NCBI RefSeq assembly: GCF_003589595.1
Contig: NW_020656077.1
Coordinates: 4,523,538-4,587,537, forward strand
Length of the DNA: 64,000 nt
Direction: 5' to 3'
DNA from: Hyposmocoma kahamanoa
Taxonomy: Eukaryota; Arthropoda; Insecta; Lepidoptera; Cosmopterigidae
A model generated the notes under the pieces. It ran no database searches. It had not been told where the DNA came from and was given only the letters and a program-made list of their open reading frames with translations. Of the stretch, positions 20,178-31,315 are shown one piece after another (the stretch's first letter is position 1; the number at the start of each line of letters is the position of its first letter). A program made the position numbers and the translations under genes.

Positions 20178-23100
20178 GTACCTTCATGACGAACTCAGGA
20201 ATTTACGAAATATGGATTCCGTAGTGGATATTAATAATTTATTGCTGTTTTTATTTGCAGGTGATACTAGCTGTGTCATATAGAGCGGACGACATGGAGA
20301 AAGAGTTAACAGAGCAGGTTTCAAAACTGGGTGTGTCCCTGACGTTCTCTCATGAGTGTGAACCACTGGGAACTGCAGGACCCTTGGCTCTGGCAAGGGA
20401 ATTGCTTAGTGCTAGCCCAGAACCTTTCTTTGTCCTCAACTCTGATGTTATATGTGATTTTCCATTTAAAGAGTTAGCGAAGTACCACAGAAGTCACGGA
20501 AAGGTGAGCTATGCTTGTAGAAACTTAATGTTTATGTTACTATTTTCCTTAGGTCCTTATATACATCATGACACACCAAAACAGCTGTAAATGTACAGCT
20601 GTCCCGTTTTGGGCTTACTGCACCTTAATATTATATGGTAAACTGTATCCAGACTTTATGATGTAAAGTGACAGGACGAACATGTCGTGTCTGGTAGGAA
20701 GGGACTCTCCTGTCCATGACAGTTGCGGTGCCGCTCAGAGCTTTTAATTGCAAAGATCTGAGGGGCACCGCCACTGCGCCTGTCATCCTGAGACATAAGT
20801 TGACAAGTCTCACGTACTTGTAATTTCACCAGCACCTTTGCCCTTCAAAACCGTAACACACACAATTTGATATAGTGGTGTTGATTTGTTGGTTAAGATT
20901 AAAAAATTGCAATTCACCTATGGGAACATTGACTCATTTTAAGAATCTACTTGCAATTACAAGAACCGATTGTGAAAGTGTTATGTGCTTATCAGTATAT
21001 GATAATAAAGTAATTATACATTATATGTGTCATATTCTTGGTTTATTTCATAAATTGTAGAAATTATGGAACAGGACTCATTGTATATATCAAAAGTAGT
21101 GCACTTTTGATATATACAAACGAGTCCTGTTCCATAAATTCTACAATATATGTTACTAGAATATGTGTATACTTTTTAATTGAATATTGTACCTATCTAT
21201 ATATTCTTTGTTTGGTGAAAATATAATGTGTTATTTTTATACAAACATGATAATGTAGCTAATGGAATCTATATTTCACTTTATGTTTAAAAGTATAAAT
21301 TACTAGAGCCGTCCTTGTAGATTGAATTTCTGAAATATATATAGACAATTCAAAGCCAAAATGGGATAATAGACACTTTTAGTCATATTGAGTTACATAT
21401 ACTGTTGGAATCAGAAAAATTAGCTGATGCCAACTATATAGTAGTGATCATTATCATATAATTATCATGCAATTTTATATTGTCCTCAGGAAGGCACTAT
21501 AGTGGTAACCAAAGTGGAAGAGCCATCAAAATATGGTGTGGTTCTGTATAAAGAGGATGGTGAAATTGAGGACTTTGTAGAGAAACCTCAGGAGTTCATT
21601 TCTAACAAAATTAATGCTGGTAAGTGGTCTATTGTGTGTATATTACTGGTAGTGGGGTTATCTGTAAGTCACAGATTAGAACTAGATACAACCCAACTGG
21701 TTAACTATTACCAATATATCTATTACTATAGGACCAATGTATCTATAACTATAGGTCCACTCATTGACCTTGGTAGGTCAATGGGTCCACTGCTGTTTTT
21801 TTTTTGCAGGCTAACAGAAGCTTTTTACAGCTGGTTATAAACACTTTCATCATTTAGATCGCTTGTACTGTTTATTGCTGTTTATTGGTTTGAATACCAT
21901 AGAAATAAATTTAAATGCATGGTAACATTTGTATTTTAATTCGCTTTATTATTTAATTTTCCAGGAATGTACATCTTGAATCCTTCAGTGTTAAGCAGGA
22001 TAGAATTGAGACCCATGTCAATAGAAAAAGAAGTATTTCCATTTATGGCGAAAGATGGACAACTGCATGCCATGGAGCTTCAAGGTTTTTGGATGGATGT
22101 GGGACAGCCGAAAGACTTTTTGACAGGTAATATGTTTAGATTTTTGGCAGATTTTTTTAGATAGCAAATTTAAAGTCAAATTTGTTTATGCTGTCTATGA
22201 TTGAAATCAGTTTGAAAAGGCAAGATAGTGAGTGAGTCAAGGCAGCTTGTGCCTCCGAACCACCTTGCAATGTTATTAGGTAGTAATTTTACATTGAAAC
22301 TCTGTGTTATGTTAGTTTTTAAAAACATATATTTAGGTAAGTTGTCAATATTCTTGTCCTAGAACCGATAGTCACAGAAACACTTTGTGAGCTAAATAAA
22401 TAAAGTTTATTTATGACAATTCTTGCATTATTTATTAATATTGCTGCTGATAATCGAACAAATGGACGCTAATTCGAACACAGCCTTTTGAATCATGTTA
22501 GGGCTCGTCAAAAAGTCTTGAAAAATATTAAGAAGTGTTAAGAGCGGTTGGCCACGACAACTTTTATCAGTGCGTCTGCAGCGATTTAGTCATATGCAGT
22601 AGCAATACAGACGTTAATCATCTACTTTTACACACACGCGATTTAAGCAGCGATACATAGGCCTTGTATGGGTATATGAGGTCAACCGCGCACATATATC
22701 TTATAAAAAAAAATCGCGATGCAAACGCGACGCAGTCGCTCGATGTCGATACACCCGCGACGCAAAAGATTTTAAATATGTGATCAGTCAGTCGACAACC
22801 ACAGAGTGATCTGCTTGACTTAAGTTGATACAATTTTAATCAGGAATTTACAAAAGTTGCAAAAGAACTTCGTATGATTGTGTAACCATATCGTGTTGGG
22901 TCATGAAGAATAATGGTGTTTAGCGCAGTTTATGGCCTATGTAATTTTATATCTCAATCATGATGTTCATTAAGCATAAACCTAATCGCATTTAATTTTC
23001 AAGTCTTTTCTTCTTTACATAAACCTCAAACTGGCACTTTTTATTTTTATTTTTACATAGTATTCACCCGTCTGCGCCATTTTATCGCGATGCACACACG

Positions 23101-25830
23101 TCAAACATGAGCGACTGCATCAATGCAATCGCGCGTTTGCTTCGATGGTTATTAGTGGTGGTTGGTAGCTTATAAATCGCTAGTGCGATTCACTCGTTTT
23201 TATTGCTGCTAAAAGTAGCACTTTATACCGCTCTAAGAGTTACTAACAAAAATTAATAAAATCTCTGAATTCCTGTTAAACGTCTAGCCTATGATAATCT
23301 TGTATTGCTTTAGCAAATGCAAAATTCGAAAAATTTGAAGTAAATTTTTGACTCTAATAGCATTCTCGTTGTTAATGCATGCGGAACATGACTCTGACAC
23401 TGTTTATTATTTTCAACCATTGTGTCATGCAGGAGAAAAAATAAAACAGTTTCAAGCGTCCGTGACTTATGAACTTACTTGTATAAATAAATTAATACAT
23501 TGTAAATAATAAATTCTGTAGATAGGTGTCATCGTGATACACGTAGGTAACAAGTTTACTAGTTTGCCGCTGTTGCGAGCCTGCCTATGGTTGAAACTTT
23601 TATTTTGACCAATTAAAGCAAAGCTAAACTAAAAGCAGGGGATAAACAAAATCTATAAATAGGGTAGTGACTTTAGAAGCATTATTTATTTTGGAAAGTA
23701 GTCTAGGCAATGACAATATTGGAAATTCACAATAGTTTTGGCTATTGTAAAATTTATGTAATTGCTGTGTGAATATTGATAAAGTTTATAAATATTACTG
23801 GCACAAGTATGTTCATGTTGTCCCGTTAGGTTATATCTATTTTTTGTTTTATAAAATAATAGCGCTGCGCGAACTTACGTTTGCACCGTGTGAATTCAAA
23901 TAGCATTTGTATCTTTCGATCCCTCAGCGAGCTACTATCTTGGACGTTTAGAATTTAAATCTATATGTGGTCAGCAAAAATAAAAAGTGTTGATGACATA
24001 GCTGTTCAGAATATTATGCTTAATTTTATTGTGAATAAGATATCGAGCTTTCCATTGATTCAAATAATCAAATGACATATTTGACCTGTATTTTAAATGG
24101 TTCGTCTAGTTTTCGCATCAGATAACCATTGGTTTTTTGTAAACCATTTCCTTTTGAATGAAATATTTTTCAGGTAGACCACTTTTTAAGTAGATTTTGT
24201 AGGATTGGAAAACTGCCGTCCGTTAACTAAGATGTCGCTAAGTGACAAATGGTCAAATATCCGTTTTAAATAGCAAAAAATAGAGCACAAAATTCTCTTT
24301 TAAAAATGGTTAAAATTAGTTACCGTGTTCGACTTATCGGAACTTACCCTAACGATGCATAGCTGAAATATTATTTAACAATTTAAATATTTTAAAACTG
24401 GGTTATTGTATTTTATGAAACCCCAAAAATTGTTTGTCACTTTAGAAAACATTTTCTCTTTGTTGTAATAATGTTTTTACGTCTCATTTGGAGACACCCT
24501 ACGCTTTCTTTGATTCTCAAATATTCTTTGGGAGATTCTTTACTTCTCTCACGATTTCGTCATAAAAATAACTTGCACACAGAGATCAGCATATCGTTAT
24601 GGGATGTCCCATTTTAGTAATTTTTTCTGTTTAGGTATGTGCTTGTACCTGTCGAGTTTGCGCCAAAAGAATTCTGACAAACTGCTCGAAGGATCGGGCG
24701 TGGTAGGCAACGTGTTGATCGATCCCTCGGCGAAAATCGGCAAGGGCTGCCGGATCGGACCCAACGTCACTATCGGCCCAGATGTCGTCATCGAAGATGG
24801 TAACGCTTATTACAATATGTACGGGTAGTTACATAGCTAGCATAGGCGAAGTAACAACTACAGGAGGTGACTAGGACGCTCATTATAAACAATTTAAATA
24901 ATATTTCTACCACGTAGAAACGCTATATTGCGGTAAATATATAAATCACAAGGCGTAAATTAACAGAGCTGCTGTAAGCAAATAAAATTTTAATTATAAA
25001 AGAAGCTGACCTCAAAAGTTCGTGGAATTACTTCTATTTGCCAAGTTTTATTGTAATCGGTTACAGAAAAGTGTGTGAAACCGGACACCCCTAGTTTGCC
25101 ACCATTAGATGTGGAGTATTTTCTTCAAATTTAAATGGGACCAATACTGAGGTACCCTCTTTCCAACAGAATCATCGATATCGGTTCACAAATGCTGAAT
25201 AATCGTGTAAAACACACAAAAAAGCAGTAGAATGGAAAACCTCTTCCTTTTTTTTGAAGTCGATTAAAAAGTATTCTTTTGTTTTCCCTTCAAGAACTAG
25301 GTTGGATTCTAGGATTTCGATTATTAAAATGTTTTAAAAGATTTCTCTTTGCGCCTTCAAAACCATTTTTAGTTTGTCCATTTAAATTAGCATGAGAATA
25401 TAAGCCATAGAACGCAGATGTGCGTGGCAAAGTCCTCCGCTAAAAATTAACATTTTTACAATAGTTCTGGTGAATCGTGTAGTTACTGTATAAAATACAT
25501 GACTCAATGTAGTTTCTTGTATTGTGGTGGTGGGTGTGAACTTGTTAGGTTAAACAGCAAATCTCCAGTTTTGATAAATGATACTGATTTTCAGGGGCGT
25601 GTATAAAACGTAGCACGATATTACGTGGCGCTTGCGTGAGACAGCACGCGTGGCTCGACGGTTGCATTGTGGGCTGGCGCTCTGTCGTAGGCCGCTGGGT
25701 CCGCATGGAGAATACCACAGTTCTTGGAGAAGATGTCATCGTGAAGGACGAGCTCTACGTCAACGGCGGACAAGTGTTGCCTCACAAGTCCATAGCATTG
25801 TCAGTGCCTGAACCTCAAATCATCATGTGA
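20004..25830 (+). CDS. Gmppb: Mannose-1-phosphate guanylyltransferase beta (6 exons)
   Basis: A cytosolic enzyme that makes GDP-mannose from mannose-1-phosphate and GTP, feeding N-glycosylation, O-mannosylation and GPI anchors. Exons run 20004-20177, 20261-20503, 21490-21619, 21965-22126, 24635-24799 and 25595-25830, giving 369 residues; vertebrate orthologues have about 360. The nucleotidyltransferase signature [14 protein letters not shown] is at 14-27 and the KPL step at 33-35. Asp120 in [10 protein letters not shown] and Asp227 in [13 protein letters not shown] fit the metal-binding positions. Residues from about 255 form hexapeptide repeats of a left-handed beta-helix ([14 protein letters not shown]...). 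The end SVPEPQIIM is the family's usual C-terminus. The start adds about 11 residues before the conserved RALILVGG; it is the only in-frame ATG seen. All splice phases agree. Confidence 0.96.
20261..20503 (+). CDS. Gmppb: Gmppb exon 2
   Basis: 81 codons, phase 0 at both ends. It encodes [20 protein letters not shown] and the metal-binding [10 protein letters not shown]. The intron before it is only 83 bp. Confidence 0.96.
20652..20850 (-). mobile_element. Retroposon family R copy in Gmppb intron 2
   Basis: A reverse-oriented copy of the body described at 18478, with AAAGATCTGAGG and GAGACATAAGTTGACAAG blocks. It is antisense to the host gene and 5'-truncated. Confidence 0.75.
21054..21147. 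repeat. Near-perfect palindrome in Gmppb intron 2
   Basis: 94 bp that folds on itself: ATTGTAGAA..GGAACAGGACTC pairs with GAGTCCTGTTCC..TTCTACAAT, and the inner arms TATATCAAAAG and CTTTTGATATA close around 5 bp. Probably a small foldback MITE. Confidence 0.8.
21490..21619 (+). CDS. Gmppb: Gmppb exon 3
   Basis: Encodes [18 protein letters not shown] to SNKINAG. The donor is GCTG|GTAAGT in phase 1 and matches exon 4. Confidence 0.96.
21965..22126 (+). CDS. Gmppb: Gmppb exon 4
   Basis: Encodes MYILNPSVL to [15 protein letters not shown], including the second metal-binding Asp (227). The acceptor is TTCCAG and the donor ACAG|GTAATA. Confidence 0.96.
22127..24634. other. Gmppb intron 4
   Basis: A 2.5 kb intron. 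It holds a ~690 bp TIR element (22542-23233); the rest is AT-rich with no recognised feature. Confidence 0.6.
22542..23233. mobile_element. Harbinger-like TIR element, TAA target duplication
   Basis: Ends read GAGCGGT and ACCGCTC with TAA outside both (22539-22541 and 23234-23236). Longer internal matches, such as GCAGCGATTTA against TAAATCGCTAGTGCG, support weak subterminal symmetry. No coding capacity. The terminal repeat is short, so this call is weaker than the other MITEs. Confidence 0.45.
24635..24799 (+). CDS. Gmppb: Gmppb exon 5
   Basis: Encodes [11 protein letters not shown] and the start of the beta-helix repeats ([32 protein letters not shown]). The exon is distinctly GC-richer than its flanks, as expected for coding sequence here. 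Confidence 0.95.
24800..25594. other. Gmppb intron 5
   Basis: Non-coding. It contains a family T element at 25003-25267 and nothing else recognised. Confidence 0.6.
25003..25267 (-). mobile_element. TIR repeat family T copy in Gmppb intron 5
   Basis: The left end has GACCTCAAAAG and the right end TTTTTTGAAGTCGATT, degenerate forms of the family's AACCGAC[T/C]TCAAAA termini. The interior shares the CGTGGAATTAC and TAGTTTGCCAC blocks with 53111-53527 and is shorter, so it is internally deleted. Confidence 0.6.
25595..25830 (+). CDS. Gmppb: Gmppb exon 6
   Basis: Final 77 codons plus the stop. It continues the hexapeptide repeats ([28 protein letters not shown]) and ends in VPEPQIIM. The acceptor TTTTCAG|GGGCG completes the split Gly codon. 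Confidence 0.96.
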
Positions 25831-28800
25831 ACGAGGCAGTACCATTCGTATAAGTCGGATAAGTATCTTGACCCTAAAGACTGTTCCAAACGATGCATAT
25901 TCACGTAGAAGTGGAACCTGGTCGCTATACCAGCTTGCTTGTAACATTACGAACTTCCAGTTAATAAGAATTAATAGATATGAATATCGAGGTGCTAAAC
26001 CAACACGAAATCATCAAAGTCGCAAATAGTTTGAGAAGCTACAGCTCGTACAGACTGTTTCATAGAGGCTGACGGCAAGCTTGCGCGTGGAATGTAGCTG
26101 CGATGATTGGTGTAGTGTGAAACTACGAACCCCTTATTATTTTCATCTCTCTCATTACGCGTTCCCAGTATTTTTCCCGATTTCTGAAAGAGTTCCGTCT
26201 AACATTTACTATATAGTATTGGGTCCCTAAAATACCCGAATTTCCCTTTAAATGCTATTTTTATCACTTTGACAGATTGCTCACTTTTCACGTCTGATTT
26301 CCAGACCACGGCAAACTATCACACTGGCAGTTTCTGTGAACATTACTATTCACTTTTCCCAATGGTAATTACGCATTATTTCGTGAATTTCACATTCTAA
26401 AATCTTTTAAATGTTATGGCCCCATTGAAATAACTGATGATTCCTCCAACGTCAAGCAACAATAACTATGTGCTGTAGTTTTGTAAATATAATATAAAAA
26501 TTATGGCGGACTACGCCATTAGCCAGGCTGGTACCTCCCCTCCTTATTTTTTATTATTAATATTGATCAAAAATGCCAACGTTAAGGCAGCAGTAAGGTA
26601 TTTAATTTTGGAAGAACCTCTTCGACGAACTGCTGTTGTGGAGAGAATATACCTGAGGTGAAAAAAAAAACGATCATGGGCAAACAACAAACTAAAGCAT
26701 AAAATTACTAGAGCATATAAAATCACACAAAATGTTAATAAAGGGAAAAACACATAAAGAAGAAGAGATTTCACCGATCAGCAGACTGAGAGTAAGCCAC
26801 TCCTGTTCCCCTGTGTTCCTTTACGAAATTCGTGTCAGAGACAGATCTTTGTGTGAATGTGGTTTGTATGAGGTTACATTTTCCCATAGACGGTCCCATA
26901 AATTTTTCCTTCCTTTGATATAGAAACGAATTTGGCTGTAGAAGGTTGATCACATTTAGGCTCCTCATTATAAATTGAAAATTCCCCATTCATATTTCGA
27001 TGCTCTTTTTCCCTCAACCAATTGTTCGTCATTCTTGTACCGACCTTGAAGGCATCTGGTCTTCACCAGATCTAGTAAATATGCGAAGTCTCACCTATCG
27101 AAGTCCTGCACCTGGCCTTACTCCTACCGCTCTTACGCGCCTGCCTGATTTTTCATCGATTACCTCACGCTAGACCTGGTCTTCACGTTTACGTTCCTCC
27201 TACCTGGACTGTGTACTTCACCTTCTCGAGCTTGGAGCAGCAGGAGCAACTGAAGCCGACGCTCATGATGAAGTAGAACTCCACCTCTGAGTACAAAGTG
27301 ATATAATCCCACTGCTGTACTACCCACCCTTTCTCGTCATCATTCCTCTCTGCCCTTCGGTTCTGCAATACAGCCGCTATCTAGCTTACAACCTCGCTGC
27401 TCTTCGGTTCTGCACCTCTGTCCTCGGTCTCCAACAGTCGAGAGCAGAGGCCTCCAACTCCGTGTCTCCACCTTCTCCTATCTTCACCCACATACTACAT
27501 TTACATTGCTCACCCTACTACGTCCCAGCACTCAGTTTCTTTCCACCAAACTATGAAATTAAAAACTTTTCTTAGTTTTTTACCACGCCAAAGCCATCTA
27601 ACCCTACATTACGTATCAGGTACTCGGAGGCTGTAATAACATATCTGGTAACAGCTACTAGCCAAGACGATACGGATGTGGCTTAAGGGAGTTGGTTTGT
27701 ATCTTTTGCACGCAAAATTTGTTAAATCTTCTCGTAAAGTCTTGAAACTCTTTTTCGTTATTTACCACTTTACACTGTTTAGTGTTGTCAAGATACTTGC
27801 CGTTTTGTATGTAAAATAGGAGAATGCAATGTACTTTGGTTGCATGAACGTCGTTTTAATTAACGATGTTATACTATACAGGGTGTATGATGATTTACTG
27901 AACGATACGTATTGAAGCCGATGATGATAGAACAGTGCGAAAGCAACGACTTTTATTTGTGTAGTGAACCATACCTAAAAACATACAATTTGTCAAAATT
28001 CTTTGTTGAAAAAGACAAGTTGTATATCTTAACTATGGCTGATTGTAATATTGTTTTTCAAAATTAGAAGCGAAGGTTTTGGCACACTTTTGACCACAGT
28101 TCTGTATCCACAAGCGGGTCGTTTTATTTGAAATATAAAAACATGGAATGTATCACAAGTTGTGTCGTTTTTGACCTAAGTTATCGCCAGTTTTATTATC
28201 GTTACTAATTCACCTAGCTGGAGGTATCTATAAAAAATTACTATGGCCAGGTGTGACGTTAGGCTTAATTTACATTGCCGCGGAACGGAATGCAACGGTG
28301 TGTCAATTTCCCCTCGCTGCGCGAGAATGTGCACGCAGTCGCTGGAATGCTCGAATATTGGCGATCTTGCTCGCGACTGCGTCTTGGGGCTGTAGTATTT
28401 CGTCAACGTTTGACATCACACTGCGCCTGTCTTCACGTCACTTCGCGCGGATTCACAAGGCGCCGTCTAGGCAGCTGTGGAAATTCCCGCGAATATTTGT
28501 ATCTTTTGGCTCGTATCTAGTTTGTACATTACACAATTGACATAATGTTCATTATGCTATGTACAAAATTCGTTCAAATATTTCGTTACAAAAATCCGCT
28601 TCCATTCCGTTCCGCCGCAATGTAAATTGAGCCTTAGGTTAACCTGAATCAACCGTGCTTGAAAGATTTAAAAAAATTGACGCCGAGGTGACGACACAAA
28701 ATGTATTTTCATATCGAGCTTGCATCACAAATAACCAAAGTGAGTTGTCTCAAATCGAAATCTATATTCACAATCCAGAGGGTTTACTTTTTCTTGTCTT

Positions 28801-30148
28801 GTCATCTTATGTCTTCGGCCCTTGAATGTACCCGCAGTAAACGTGCTTGTGCATCACGCCGTCGTTATTCTAACTATACGAGAATTGATGGAGTCTTGAG
28901 ACAGATAATATGGTCCAAAATTCACTTTATTGCATGAGCACTTTCATTTTATTACTTCTAAAATAGTTAGAATATGCTATTACTTCTCAAAGATAAATTT
29001 TTTTTTTTTTTTTTACGTATATTTTATTAAAATAATTTAAATATGAATAATTTTATGTTTTTATTGCTTTGTTATTTTATAAAATAGCGGATAATTGTAT
29101 AACATTCCTGTAAATTAATATTTTAGTCTCAATTAGACATTCGTACAGCTATATATAATTTAAGTAATTGTATATTAAATAATAATGGTACATATTTCAT
29201 GAAAGCTGCCATTTTTACACCAAAATTAGACTAAGATTTTATAAAAGCCTTCTGTTTGACAATCAAGCAGTTATTAATACGTATATTTATTATGTTGCAA
29301 TTAGTATTGTAGCCATTATTGTTACAATAAATTATATAATAAAATTGTATGATATAATTAACGTTTTCTTATTTCATTTATATAATTACCATGATATCAC
29401 TGCGTACAAAAAATATACGAGAATCCTAATTTACTAATGTTTACTTCTTCTTCCTGTCCTTATCCCACGCTAGGTGGGGTCGGCACATCATGTATTTTTA
29501 AAAACAGTAATATCTATTTACTACAAACTCGAATCGAGCACATCCGTGAACTCACGCGTGGGTAAGTTAGGCTCACAAATTAAAAAGATATAGTTATGGC
29601 ATTGACTTATTTATTTGTAAGTCAATGAGTTATGGTCGGTCTTATATCGTCATTGGTTATGCGTGTCAACATAATGGTGCATTTACACCAGGTCGTCAGC
29701 CGACCTTGGACAGACTACTTCGCATCTTTTTTTCAGGAGGAAAATCCGTCATGGATACCACGGTGGCACAGGGAGGCGCGGCGATTATTTGAGACTCCTA
29801 CTCACTAAACCCCCCGGGTTTCCCCACACCTCGCATCAGACGGGGCGGGGATGACTATGTGGTTTACCTGGAGACTATTTAGGAATTGACTCTTGAACTC
29901 AAGTAATAGTGTTGGCGTCGATCGCCAAAATCTTTGTTATATTATTATTTCCTCTATGGCGGCCACTAGGCTAGTGCCAGTGTCAGTTTTATAAGAATAA
30001 TATAAAAATTATGGCAATTTTCGCCAGTGTCAGTGAAAATATCATGAAGAAAATAAATCTATTATTTTTACAAAACTGACAAATTACGGCATGGTGCAAA
30101 GGTATCGCCAATAAAACAAAAAGAGGAAGACAAATTTAATATGGATAA
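25831..30148. other. Intergenic between Gmppb and the DHHC gene
   Basis: The proximal part should hold the Gmppb 3' UTR. 27040-27540 is an unusually C/T-rich plus-strand stretch without a credible frame. 28262-28633 is a MITE. 29445-29500 (CCTGTCCTTATCCCACGC...) and 29735-29900 (GGATACCACGGTGGCAC...) look like fragments of dispersed insect retroposons, but I could not name them. Confidence 0.5.
28262..28633. mobile_element. TIR element, TTA target duplication
   Basis: The left end GGCTTAATTTACATTGCCGC and the right end (complement of GGCTCAATTTACATTGCGGC) are inverted over about 34 bp, including GGAACGGAATG. TTA flanks both ends (28259-28261 and 28634-28636). 372 bp, GC-richer inside, no transposase. 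Harbinger-like by its target duplication. Confidence 0.75.
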
Positions 30149-30455
30149 GCGATGGACACATTGATGAAGAATAACCGTTCATCAACGGCGGGATTTTTGT
30201 ATACAACTGTTTTTTTGTTTTTATAATACCAAGTGACGGGACGAACAAGTCGTGCGCCTGGTGGTAAGCGACACGCCTATCCATAACAGTTGTTGTGCCA
30301 CTTGAAATCGCAAAGATCTTAGAATCACTGCCACTGCTCCCGTCACCCTGAGACATAAGTTGACAAGTCCCATGTGCCTGTAATTTCTCCAGCAAACAAA
30401 GTGTGTAATGGGGTGTGTTTTAAGGTTTTCAGATGAACCCCTGGCTATTCATATT
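30149..30455 (+). pseudogene. Decayed duplicate of DHHC gene exon 1, split by a retroposon
   Basis: The stretch from 30149 aligns without gaps for ~45 bp to the true exon 1 at 31138, including its ATG position and AGAATAACCGTTCATC, then GGCGGGATT and ACAACTGT. The match resumes at about 30393 with AAAGTGTGTAAT and GGGTGTG and fades by 30455. A family R retroposon (30211-30392) sits between. A 2 bp insertion also shifts the frame. It lies ~1 kb upstream of the real exon on the same strand, so it looks like an old local duplication rather than a processed copy. Confidence 0.75.
30211..30392 (-). mobile_element. Retroposon family R copy inside the exon 1 relic
   Basis: A reverse copy starting with a T-rich stretch (complement of the A tail) and carrying CAAGTGACGGGACGAAC and GAGACATAAGTTGACAAG. 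It interrupts the exon 1 duplicate, so it inserted after the duplication. Confidence 0.8.
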
Positions 30456-31140
30456 AATACTTGTGTACAAAGAATAGATTGCTCTACTACAAATTACTAA
30501 GTATAATTGATTCCATCAAAAACATTTAATGTTCTAAGGGGACCAGTTCTCTTTGGGTTTAAGTTTATATAAGAACTTTATGTAGGTATGGAAAAGTACA
30601 AGTTAATTGGCAAGTTTCATCGCTTTGTAAAAGACTTTTTCGTGAAACAGCTTCGATATTATAATGTATATTTTTGAGTGGCTCTCAACTTTGTAAAAAT
30701 GATGATATTAAATTTAATCATAATGATTTTTATGTACCAAGGCGATAATATATCTAATTTCCAGCGAACTAAGCCGCGGTCAAACTATATTATTGTGTTA
30801 TTACTTATAAAGGTAAAAACCAGCCGACGCAGACATTGAAAGAAACGAAAAATTTATAAAAATCATGTATTTTGAAAATGTGGCGGCATAACAGGGTGCT
30901 CCGGATAACAAACTATGGATTTCCGTCAAGTTCCGTCGGCAAATTAGGGCTACCAACATTAAACAAACTGACAACTATAAAACGTTAACTACAGAGGTGG
31001 TCTTATTACTAGAGTAAAAAAATGTCGTATTTCATTATTTCTTCTAGTAACATTTCGACAACTTTCGTTTGTCAATTTTTATTGTCCTTTTACGAGTTTT
31101 AGGAATTGAACATGGATAATTCGTAATAAATTTACCAGCA

Positions 31141-31315
31141 ATGGCTTCATCGGTGCAGAATAACCGTTCATCGCCGGCGGGATTCGTGTACAACTGTATG
31201 TGTTGCAAAGTGTGTAATCGGGTGTGCTTTAGGGCTTTTAAATGGATTCCTGTGCTATTGATAATTTCCATCGTAACTTGGTCCTATTATGCGTACGTTA
31301 TTCAGTTATGCATTT
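31141..31315 (+). CDS. Zdhhc15: DHHC gene exon 1
   Basis: 58 codons plus one base: the Cys-rich cytosolic N-terminus and TM1 ([19 protein letters not shown]). The donor is CATTT|GTGAGT. The start is the first ATG of the frame, and the same position is kept as ATG in the upstream relic. Confidence 0.9.
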
